DNA of 5,057 nt, taken from assembly GCA_945787585.1 (NCBI GenBank), contig CALZIG010000026.1, positions 1 through 5,057 of the forward strand. Reading direction: 5' to 3'. The notes beneath the pieces are model-generated. The model did not search any database. It had not been told where the DNA came from and saw nothing but the letters and a program-made list of their open reading frames with translations. The position numbers were made by a program, and so were the translations under genes. Positions 1 to 5,057 of the stretch are shown piece after piece. How positions within the stretch are numbered: the stretch's first letter is position 1; the number at the start of each line of letters is the position of its first letter. The DNA comes from an uncultured Gammaproteobacteria bacterium. GTDB lineage: Bacteria > Pseudomonadota > Gammaproteobacteria > SZUA-140.

Positions 1-168
1 ACCCCTGACACGACAGACCTGGCAGTCTATGACCAGTTGATTACTGTCGTAAAAGAAGCATCAAGGGTTAATTTGGCGCAAGCGCTACTAAAAGAACGGA
101 TAGAGGCGCTAGGTGATATCGCAGTAAAGATTGCGCGTAAGGTTCCTTCGTTGGCGGCTGTTTTGTAG
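1..168 (+). CDS. C-terminal tail of an unrecognised protein (5' end outside window)
   Basis: Frame 1 is open from the first base to a TAG at 166-168, giving 55 residues, beginning TPDTTDLAVYDQL and ending KVPSLAAVL. The stretch reads as real protein: it is mostly alternating hydrophobic and charged residues compatible with two amphipathic helices, and about half its bases are G or C, unlike the AT-rich gene that follows. No motif, zinc ligand or membrane segment is visible, and I do not recognise the family. It points the same way as the DUF262 gene, but the 128-bp gap makes tight translational coupling unlikely. Whether it belongs to the host backbone or to the same accessory block cannot be decided from this fragment. 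That it is coding is likely but unproven, because the gene's start is not in the window. Confidence 0.5.
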   Translation, partial: TPDTTDLAVYDQLITVVKEASRVNLAQALLKERIEALGDIAVKIARKVPSLAAVL

Positions 169-218
169 CTAGAATATTTGGAGTGGAACTCTATCTGAAA
201 GTGAACGAGGCTATAGAG

Positions 219-242
219 GCTAACGAGCTCATGAGTGTTAGC
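219..242. repeat. Hairpin-forming inverted repeat upstream of the DUF262 gene
   Basis: GCTAAC at 219-224 is perfectly complementary to GTTAGC at 237-242. The intervening bases contain the palindrome CTCATGAG (228-235), so an interrupted stem with a small loop could form. Just before it, GAGGCTA occurs twice (207-213 and 216-222), with a third GAG at 225-227, a short 9-bp-period repeat. There is no T-run on the plus-strand side, so it is not a convincing intrinsic terminator of the preceding gene. It could be an operator, a recombination scar or chance. It does not match the integron attC core consensus. Confidence 0.35.
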
Positions 243-281
243 AGGAAAACATATGGGGTGTTGATTTAACGGTTGGTTGTC

Positions 282-291
282 GAGGTGGGGG
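282..291 (+). promoter_or_regulatory. Ribosome binding site supporting the GTG start of the DUF262 gene
   Basis: A purine-rich GAGGTGGGGG run lies about 5 bases upstream of the GTG at 297-299. It provides an anti-Shine-Dalgarno match (GAGG) at workable spacing. No in-frame ATG near the N-terminus would keep the conserved DUF262 opening segment, so this site decides the start. Confidence 0.6.
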
Positions 292-296
292 ATTAG

Positions 297-2015
297 GTGA
301 AAATAGAAGCGAACGATAAGGAAGTGCAAGATATATTTTCATTGGGGTACTTTCAGATCCCAAGATTTCAACGTCCCTATTCCTGGGGTGTAGATGAAGT
401 TCAGAGCTTCTGGGATGATGTGATCCTTGAAAACCCAGAAAATTACTTCATTGGTTCTATGGTGGTGTATCAATCCAAGAAACCCTGCTTTGGCATAGTA
501 GATGGACAGCAACGACTTACTACAATAACACTTATATTGTCTGCAATTAGAAATGCATTTATCGCCATTGGAGAAGACAATCTTGCTAAAGGTGTTCATA
601 AATATATTGAGAAGCCCAATATAGATAATGAAGATGAATTTGTGCTGAAATCGGAAACATCTTTTCCTTATTTGCAGGACCATATACAAAGCTTTGATGG
701 TTACAACCTAATTTGTGAGGCTGGTATAGAGGAAAAAAATCTAGAATTTGCGTTTAATTTAATAGAGTCAAATTTGTTAGAATGCATACCAGGTTTAAAA
801 AAAATATCTGAAGTGCAATCAGAGCTATTCACAAATAATGAAAAGGCATCAGTTCAAGCACTTAAAATAATACGTGATAAAGTATTGTCACTGAAGTTGG
901 TGTTTATTCAGCTTGAGAGTGAAGATGAAGCCTATCTTATATTTGAAACATTAAATGCGCGTGGACGAGATTTGACGACTTCTGATTTAGTTAAGAATCT
1001 AATTCTTAAAAAAATTAAAAGTACAAGCGTATCAATAGATCAAGCAAAGGAATCTTGGAATGGAGTGGTTCGAAATTTTGACGATTCTTCTGATACAAGT
1101 ACATTAGATTCATTTCTATTGCACTATTGGGTTTCTGAGTACAAATACACCACTGATAAAAAACTATTTTCAGAAATCAAGTCATACATTAATGATGATT
1201 CACAGGCAGCTAAACAACTAATTAAAAAACTATCATCTATAGCTCCATACTATAATTCACTATTATTTCCCGATTTTTCCAGTTGGTCTAAAGAAGAGGC
1301 GGAAATAAAAGAATCCCTTAAAGCACTAAATGTTTTTAAAGTTAAACAGCAGACGGCAATGACTCTTTCTCTTCTTCGGGCTTATAGAGAAAAACGAATT
1401 TCTATTAAAAATATGAAGGTAAGCTTGTCAAAGATTGAGTTATTTCATTACTGCTTTAATGCGGTAACCTCACAACGATCTTCGGGTACGATAGCTGCAA
1501 ATTATTCAAAACTTGCCATACAGCTTACTGAAGCTAGTACTAATGATGATGTGCAAAAGATCTTTAATGAACTTGATAAGTTTTTAGCGTCTAAAATTCC
1601 TTCAGAGGATGAGTTTGTAGTTAAGTTTATGGATCTTTGCTACGCATCAAATAGAACAAAATATAAAGGCATTGTAAAGTACACTCTTTCAAAGTTAGTC
1701 CCCACTGACAGTGGTGCATTGCCATTAGACTTAGAGAGTTCAACAATTGAGCATGTACTTCCCGAATCAGATGAATCACTTAATCTTGATGTAATTTCAA
1801 ATATTGGAAATCTTATTCTCGTCGATAAAAAAGCTAACTCTGAAGAATTACGCGATAAAAGCTACCTCGATAAATATGCTTATTTACGCAGCAAAAACTA
1901 TCCATTGAGAGAAGTATTTTTAGAAGAAGCGATTTTTGATGAGCGAACTATTTTGAAGAGAGGTGAAAATATAGCTACTCACATGTATAAAAATATTTGT
2001 AGGGTCATCGTATAG
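297..2015 (+). CDS. DUF262/DUF1524 single-chain GmrSD-like type IV restriction protein
   Basis: The gene encodes 572 residues from a GTG start with a good Shine-Dalgarno run. The N-terminal DUF262 (GmrS-like, ParB-fold NTPase) domain shows the family signature IPRFQRPYSW at residues 21-30, DGQQRLTT at 69-76 and FETLNARGRDL from residue 216. After a helical middle region, the C-terminal DUF1524 (GmrD-like, HNH-type nuclease) domain shows IEHVLPE at 484-490 with the presumed catalytic H486, and NIGNL at 502-506. All expected key motifs are intact, and the length suits a fused GmrSD protein. Family members such as GmrSD, BrxU and SspE use nucleotide hydrolysis to control cleavage of DNA carrying modified bases or phosphorothioates; which modification this one reads cannot be told from sequence. 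It is a soluble protein with no signal peptide. Composition is far more AT-rich than the genes to its right (16 G+C in 60 bases at 961-1020, against 36 in 60 at 2941-3000), suggesting horizontal acquisition. No dnd, ssp or BREX partner is visible, so it appears to act alone. Confidence 0.9.
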   Translation: MKIEANDKEVQDIFSLGYFQIPRFQRPYSWGVDEVQSFWDDVILENPENYFIGSMVVYQSKKPCFGIVDGQQRLTTITLILSAIRNAFIAIGEDNLAKGVHKYIEKPNIDNEDEFVLKSETSFPYLQDHIQSFDGYNLICEAGIEEKNLEFAFNLIESNLLECIPGLKKISEVQSELFTNNEKASVQALKIIRDKVLSLKLVFIQLESEDEAYLIFETLNARGRDLTTSDLVKNLILKKIKSTSVSIDQAKESWNGVVRNFDDSSDTSTLDSFLLHYWVSEYKYTTDKKLFSEIKSYINDDSQAAKQLIKKLSSIAPYYNSLLFPDFSSWSKEEAEIKESLKALNVFKVKQQTAMTLSLLRAYREKRISIKNMKVSLSKIELFHYCFNAVTSQRSSGTIAANYSKLAIQLTEASTNDDVQKIFNELDKFLASKIPSEDEFVVKFMDLCYASNRTKYKGIVKYTLSKLVPTDSGALPLDLESSTIEHVLPESDESLNLDVISNIGNLILVDKKANSEELRDKSYLDKYAYLRSKNYPLREVFLEEAIFDERTILKRGENIATHMYKNICRVIV

Positions 2016-2019
2016 CAAT

Positions 2020-2050
2020 ATCAATGGGTCATTGATCATATTTTATTTAC
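2020..2050 (+). terminator. Possible weak terminator after the DUF262 gene
   Basis: ATCAAT (2020-2025) pairs with ATTGAT (2031-2036) around a GGGTC loop, and the T-rich sequence CATATTTTATTTAC follows. The stem is only 6 bp and A/T-rich, so it would be a weak terminator. Its place 4 bases after the stop codon is what makes it worth noting. Confidence 0.25.
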
Positions 2051-2147
2051 TTAATGACTGTTCTAAAAAAAAACTAACATCAATATAAATATTTTGTTAT
2101 GTGAAATAGCCGCAAAACAAGCACGAATCATAGCGTTTATTTAATAT

Positions 2148-2175
2148 GTCTAAATTAAAGTATTAAGATTTAGAC
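2148..2175. repeat. Perfect 8-bp inverted repeat at the AT-rich/GC-rich boundary
   Basis: GTCTAAAT (2148-2155) and ATTTAGAC (2168-2175) are exact reverse complements separated by 12 bases. The right arm ends where base composition changes from AT-rich to host-like. The spacing allows a hairpin or a dimeric protein-binding site. There is no T-run after it on the plus strand, so a terminator role is not supported. It could mark an insertion edge or an operator; neither is shown. Confidence 0.45.
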
Positions 2176-2270
2176 GAGTCGCGAGATTGTCACATTTCAT
2201 TCGCGATGATAGACGCAATGACAGCATCCTGGACTGGCGGGAAAAATGGAGAGGTATAGCACTATTTGAG

Positions 2271-2300
2271 ACTGGATTCCGGAATAAATCCGGAATGACG
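2271..2300. repeat. REP-like palindromic element
   Basis: ATTCCGGA (2276-2283) is followed by a 5-base ATAAA loop and then TCCGGAAT (2289-2296), a perfect 8-bp stem. The flanks CTGG on the left and GACG on the right resemble a common proteobacterial dispersed repeat of the form CTGGATTCC...GGAATGACG. A similar 10-mer, CGCAATGACA (2214-2223), resembles the right flank CGGAATGACG (2291-2300) and may be the remains of a second copy. Assignment to a repeat family rests on resemblance only, because just one clear copy is in the window. Confidence 0.5.
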
Positions 2301-2374
2301 GGCTGTAAGGGCGCGGTGTGACACAGCGCTGCATACAGAAATCCACTCCCTCAGCAAAAACCATCACAACCCCG

Positions 2375-2380
2375 TATAAT
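2375..2380 (+). promoter_or_regulatory. Probable sigma-70 -10 box for trhO
   Basis: A perfect TATAAT lies 37 bases upstream of the trhO ATG, giving a short leader of about 30 bases. No good TTGACA-like -35 box is seen at 16-18 bp spacing, so the promoter would be weak or activator-assisted. It is the only consensus-like -10 hexamer just ahead of the gene. Confidence 0.5.
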
Positions 2381-2417
2381 AACCCTCGCTGTAAACAGTC
2401 ACACAAAAGGGTTTGAA

Positions 2418-3326
2418 ATGAGTAAATATGTTGTCGCCGCTTTCTACAAATTCGCGAGTCTACCGGACTACAAAGATAAGCAGCCACTGCTACAAAGTTT
2501 TTGTCTGGAGCAGGGGGTCAAGGGGACTATCCTGCTGGCAGAGGAGGGTGTAAACGGCACCATCGCAGGCCCTCGTGCCGCGGTTGAAGCGGTATTGACA
2601 GAACTGCGTTCGGACGCGCGATTATCCGCGCTGGCGCACAAAGAGTCTTATACCGATACGCTGCCGTTTTACCGCATGAAGGTGAAATTGAAAAAAGAGA
2701 TTGTCACTCTCGGTGTTGAGGGGATCGATCCCAATAAGCAGGTCGGTACCTATGTACCGCCTGAAAAATGGAATGACCTGATATCAGACCCTGAAGTCAC
2801 GCTGGTGGATACTCGCAATCGCTATGAGGTCGGGATCGGTACTTTCAATGGCGCACAGAATCCCAACACCGACTCTTTTGTCGAGTTCCCTGAATATGTC
2901 GAAAAAAATCTGGATAAAAATAAACACCGTAAGGTTGCGATGTTCTGCACCGGCGGTATTCGCTGTGAAAAGGCGAGTGCCTACATGCTCGCGCAGGGGT
3001 TTGAAGAGGTCTATCATCTTGAAGGCGGCATCTTGAAGTATCTGGAAAACATCCCGGCAGAAGAGAGCGAGTGGCCCGGGGAATGTGTTGTCTTTGATCA
3101 ACGCGTCGCAGTTGATCACGATCTTGAAAGCGGTTCCTACCAGACCTGCTATGGCTGCCGTCACCCTTTATCAGAAACCGATGTGGCCTCACCGAAATAC
3201 GAAGAAGGTATCTGTTGTCCCTATTGCGTTGATGCGTTGACTGAGGAAAAGCGCGGGCCGTTGGCTGAACGTCAGCGTCAGGTAGAGCTGGCGGATAAGC
3301 GTAATACGCGTCACATCGGTGGATAA
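2418..3326 (+). CDS. trhO: tRNA uridine(34) hydroxylase TrhO (UPF0176, rhodanese-like)
   Basis: The protein has 302 residues and belongs to the YceA/TrhO family, which carries out oxygen-dependent hydroxylation of wobble uridine 34 to 5-hydroxyuridine in certain tRNAs. This is the first step toward cmo5U and mo5U and acts in the cytoplasm. The N-terminal segment (about 1-95) is the conserved UPF0176 domain, including [17 protein letters not shown] rhodanese domain follows (about 115-215), with [12 protein letters not shown] starting near residue 130 and the active-site loop CTGGIRCEK at 177-185, whose C177 is the expected catalytic cysteine. The C-terminal part has a CxxC (C244, C247) and a CCxxC (C266, C267, C270), a possible metal site. 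It is shorter than the ~350-residue E. coli protein but within the family's range. The ATG at 2418 is preceded by AAGGG at 2407-2411 with 6-base spacing. It is followed after 47 bp by the flavoprotein gene, with no clear terminator between them. Confidence 0.95.
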   Translation: MSKYVVAAFYKFASLPDYKDKQPLLQSFCLEQGVKGTILLAEEGVNGTIAGPRAAVEAVLTELRSDARLSALAHKESYTDTLPFYRMKVKLKKEIVTLGVEGIDPNKQVGTYVPPEKWNDLISDPEVTLVDTRNRYEVGIGTFNGAQNPNTDSFVEFPEYVEKNLDKNKHRKVAMFCTGGIRCEKASAYMLAQGFEEVYHLEGGILKYLENIPAEESEWPGECVVFDQRVAVDHDLESGSYQTCYGCRHPLSETDVASPKYEEGICCPYCVDALTEEKRGPLAERQRQVELADKRNTRHIGG

Positions 3327-3373
3327 TGTCGGTGCATGTGGGATAACGTTTAACATGAAAGGCGAGGTTAACG

Positions 3374-3928
3374 ATGGCAAAACAGTACGATTCAATCGAT
3401 GAAAAGTTAACAACCTTTATTCAGCAGCAGAAAATATTTTTTGTCAGCACTGCTGGCGCTGAAGGGCGCGTTAACCTTTCCCCGAAGGGGATGGACTCAC
3501 TACGAGTGCTGTCGCCCAATAAGGTAGTCTGGCTCAACCTTACCGGTAGTGGTAATGAAACCGCGGCGCATCTCTATGAAAATGGGCGTATCACCTTAAT
3601 GTTCTGTGCCTTTGATGGCCCGCCCAATATCCTGCGCCTGTACGGTAAAGGCTCGGTGATCCACCCGCGTGATGTTGATGCCTGGAACGTGCATATCGGT
3701 CTATTCCCTGCGAATAGCGGGGCACGCCAGATTATCGAAGTCGATATCGAGAGGGTGCAGACCTCGTGCGGCTATGCCGTGCCATTTTATGACTACCAGG
3801 GAGAGCGCGAGACGCTGGCGCGTTGGGCCGACAAAAAAGGGAGTGAGGGTGTGAAGCAGTATTGGGAGGAGAAAAACCAGTTTAGCATCGATGGTAAGCC
3901 GACCCATATTCTGGATGATACGCTTTAA
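3374..3928 (+). CDS. Pyridoxamine 5'-phosphate oxidase-family (PNPOx-like) flavoprotein
   Basis: The protein has 184 residues and a PNPOx-like split-barrel fold (Pfam Putative_PNPOx type). Visible family features are FFVSTAGAEGRVNLSPKGMD at about 22-41, VVWLNLTGSGNETAAHL at 51-67, and RITLMFCAFDGPPNILRLYG at 72-91, which together form the typical FMN-binding barrel strands. It has neither a signal peptide nor a membrane helix. The family usually binds FMN, but many members have unknown substrates, so calling it a true pyridoxine phosphate oxidase would be unsafe; it lacks recognisable evidence for vitamin B6 specificity. GAGG at 3364-3367 supports the ATG start. The 47-bp distance from trhO, the same strand and the lack of a clear terminator suggest co-transcription. 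Its 3' end converges with the AddA-like gene, the two stop codons being 18 bp apart. Confidence 0.88.
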   Translation: MAKQYDSIDEKLTTFIQQQKIFFVSTAGAEGRVNLSPKGMDSLRVLSPNKVVWLNLTGSGNETAAHLYENGRITLMFCAFDGPPNILRLYGKGSVIHPRDVDAWNVHIGLFPANSGARQIIEVDIERVQTSCGYAVPFYDYQGERETLARWADKKGSEGVKQYWEEKNQFSIDGKPTHILDDTL

Positions 3929-3936
3929 ATATACGT

Positions 3937-3961
3937 TGCCTGTGGGCTAAAGCTCATGGCA
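3937..3961. terminator. Possible hairpin between convergent genes
   Basis: TGCC (3937-3940) pairs with GGCA (3958-3961). An inner GTGGGC/GCTCAT stem with G-T pairs closes a short loop, and one bulged T separates the two parts. The element overlaps the last codons of the minus-strand gene and lies just after the flavoprotein stop. On the minus strand it is followed by AACGTATATTT, only partly T-rich. This is a plausible shared terminator but a weak one. Confidence 0.25.
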
Positions 3962-5057
3962 CACGGCATGGCGGGTAAAGATGAGCAGCTGTTTTACTTG
4001 CCTGTCCGGCCATATCTGTTCGACACCGCTACGGTAAAGTGACATCTGCCCCTGGTACTGTTGTGCACTGGCGACGACATTTTTCTGATCGACATGACGA
4101 TGGGTCTTGTAGTCAATAATGGTCACCGTATCATCAGTGATCACCAGCCGGTCGACGATGCCAGCGACGTTCTGCTTCCCTTCGTAAAAATGAATCGGTA
4201 TTTCATTATGTGCGACTTGATACTGTGCCGGATCGAAAAACGGTTGTAGTGCGGGGGTCGCGATTAACGCGTAGGCCTCATCGAGCCATTCATTGAGCGC
4301 CTCGGCTTCCACGGTTAATTCATACTCCTCGGCGATATGTTGTGCCACCACGCTGCGGCTTAGCTCACCGCTGTCGGTAATGAGTTCTAGTATGCGATGG
4401 ATGATGGCGCCGCGTGTGCCTGTTTCATCCTCGTCTGGGGTTGTCTCTGGCGGTATCTTATGGTGCTGATGACGGTCCATTGACATTTTGCTCGGGGTGA
4501 GGACATCGCTCGCTGTTGAGGCTGGTAGCTCAATGCTCGCCTCTGGTGCTAGCGGCATTGTTATGGCTTGCAGCTCATCTTGTTGAGGAGGAGCAACGGC
4601 AGGCGCATCGAGTTTCAGCATTTCTCCGTTACTCATCTCGAAGCCCGCATTCTCGTTAATGGCGTCATCCGTCATCAGTTGCTGCGCCATCGCACCGTAC
4701 CAGCCCAGCGCTGTGCCGCGTTTAGGAATACAGCCACTGATGATGAGGTGCTGCCGTGCGCGGGTCAGTGCGACATAGAGCAGGTTGGCATCTTCCCGTG
4801 CCTCTTCTCGATCATCGGCCTCAATCAGTGCTGCGGTATCACGATCGATGCTGTTTTTTGAACCGCACAGAAAGAAATGACTGGGCGTCGGTTGTGCCGA
4901 AGGCCAGTTAACAATCGCCTGATGTGCCCGTTTGTTATTGGTCGCACGCGCGGCGTCGGCGATAAAGACCACTGGCGCCTCCAGCCCTTTGGCGGCATGA
5001 ATGGTCATGATGCGCACCGCGCCGCCGTCGCTGACAGAGGCGGGCTCATCGATGCTA
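3947..5057 (-). CDS. AddA/RecB-like helicase-nuclease, C-terminal part (5' end outside window)
   Basis: The minus-strand frame is open from the window's right edge to a TAG at 3947-3949 and covers about 370 residues of a protein usually over 1000 long. A GTG at 5015-5017 is only an internal valine codon, since conserved frame continues upstream of it. UvrD/RecB superfamily 1 helicase motifs are present: motif V-like MTIHAAKGLE (5008-4979) and motif VI YVALTRARQHL (about 4777-4745). After an acidic, proline-rich linker comes a RecB-family PD-(D/E)XK nuclease domain: GAIIHRIL with its His near 4399, GIVDRL with Asp near 4153, IIDYKT with catalytic Asp/Lys near 4114-4106, and the YQGQMSLY (QxxxY) motif at 4057-4034. 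Nuclease residues are intact, so the enzyme should be active. Family role: resecting double-strand breaks for recombinational repair, normally with AddB, whose gene would be expected beyond the right edge. AddA is the likely name, but a related UvrD-nuclease cannot be excluded. Confidence 0.88.
   Translation of the reverse strand, partial: SIDEPASVSDGGAVRIMTIHAAKGLEAPVVFIADAARATNNKRAHQAIVNWPSAQPTPSHFFLCGSKNSIDRDTAALIEADDREEAREDANLLYVALTRARQHLIISGCIPKRGTALGWYGAMAQQLMTDDAINENAGFEMSNGEMLKLDAPAVAPPQQDELQAITMPLAPEASIELPASTASDVLTPSKMSMDRHQHHKIPPETTPDEDETGTRGAIIHRILELITDSGELSRSVVAQHIAEEYELTVEAEALNEWLDEAYALIATPALQPFFDPAQYQVAHNEIPIHFYEGKQNVAGIVDRLVITDDTVTIIDYKTHRHVDQKNVVASAQQYQGQMSLYRSGVEQIWPDRQVKQLLIFTRHAVCHEL

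Larger units (their letters stand above)
2016..2417. other. 402-bp intergenic region with a composition boundary
   Basis: No convincing gene lies here. Positions 2016 to about 2175 are very AT-rich, with a run of nine A at 2065-2073, and match the DUF262 gene in composition. From about 2176 onward GC content rises to that of trhO. Within the region are a weak stem after the DUF262 stop, a perfect 8-bp inverted repeat at 2148-2175, two TCGCGA palindromes (2179-2184 and 2201-2206), a REP-like palindrome near 2271-2300 and the probable trhO promoter. A minus-strand open frame through the right half has no supporting start signal or recognisable protein content. The region reads as the right edge of an acquired segment joined to the native trhO upstream region. 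Confidence 0.6.

Noticed and set aside
219..242. Integron attC site
   Set aside because: The arms end in AAC and begin with GTT as attC cores do, but the full 7-base core consensus is not met and the element is too short.
27..329. Minus-strand 100-residue open frame
   Set aside because: It overlaps the plus-strand tail and the DUF262 start, has low-complexity shadow-like composition, and shows no ribosome binding site or family motif.
2197..2487. Minus-strand 96-residue open frame across the trhO upstream region
   Set aside because: It overlaps the trhO start, promoter and REP-like palindrome, and its cysteine-rich translation resembles no family I know.
2784..3192. Long overlapping minus-strand frames inside trhO
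   Set aside because: They lie opposite a strongly supported rhodanese-domain coding region and are expected shadows in GC-richer DNA.
3355..3402. Short 15-codon frame starting at ATG 3355
   Set aside because: It is out of frame with the flavoprotein start, has no clear ribosome binding site of its own and ends after 15 codons.
3947..5017. Complete 356-residue protein starting at GTG 5015-5017
   Set aside because: The open frame continues to the window edge, and the GTG falls within a conserved helicase motif region, so the start lies outside the window.

Overview
The window looks like chromosomal DNA of a gammaproteobacterium-like organism. The evidence is a TrhO-type tRNA hydroxylase, a PNPOx-fold flavoprotein and the end of an AddA/RecB-type helicase-nuclease, all of mid-to-high GC. 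I cannot name a species. The AddA-like gene argues weakly against a typical enteric that relies on RecBCD. No tRNA, rRNA, CRISPR array, transposase or integrase is visible.

Layout. Positions 1-168 hold the last 55 codons of an unrecognised plus-strand gene, followed by a 128-bp gap containing a hairpin. Positions 297-2015 hold one long, strikingly AT-rich plus-strand gene. It encodes a single-chain GmrSD-like protein: an N-terminal DUF262 (ParB-like NTPase) domain and a C-terminal DUF1524 (HNH-type nuclease) domain. It is very probably a modification-dependent (type IV) restriction enzyme or related anti-phage effector. Positions 2016-2417 are non-coding. The first ~160 bp are as AT-rich as the defence gene and end in a perfect 8-bp inverted repeat; composition then returns to that of the host, and a REP-like palindrome and a consensus -10 box precede the next gene. 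Positions 2418-3326 encode TrhO, and 3374-3928 a PNPOx-family flavoprotein, probably co-transcribed. Positions 5057-3947 on the minus strand hold the C-terminal part of an AddA-like helicase-nuclease whose 5' end lies outside the window. It converges with the flavoprotein gene, with only 18 bp between the stop codons.

How the genes relate. trhO and the flavoprotein gene are ordinary core genes (tRNA wobble modification and an unassigned flavin enzyme). The DUF262/DUF1524 gene looks like a solitary defence gene inserted next to this core block, since it differs sharply in base composition and no partner defence gene is visible inside the window. A broken-end processing enzyme (AddA) lies nearby, but there is no evidence that the two are functionally coupled. 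The most notable content is this lone restriction-like gene and the compositional boundary around 2150-2200. I do not see a clearly new multi-gene system.
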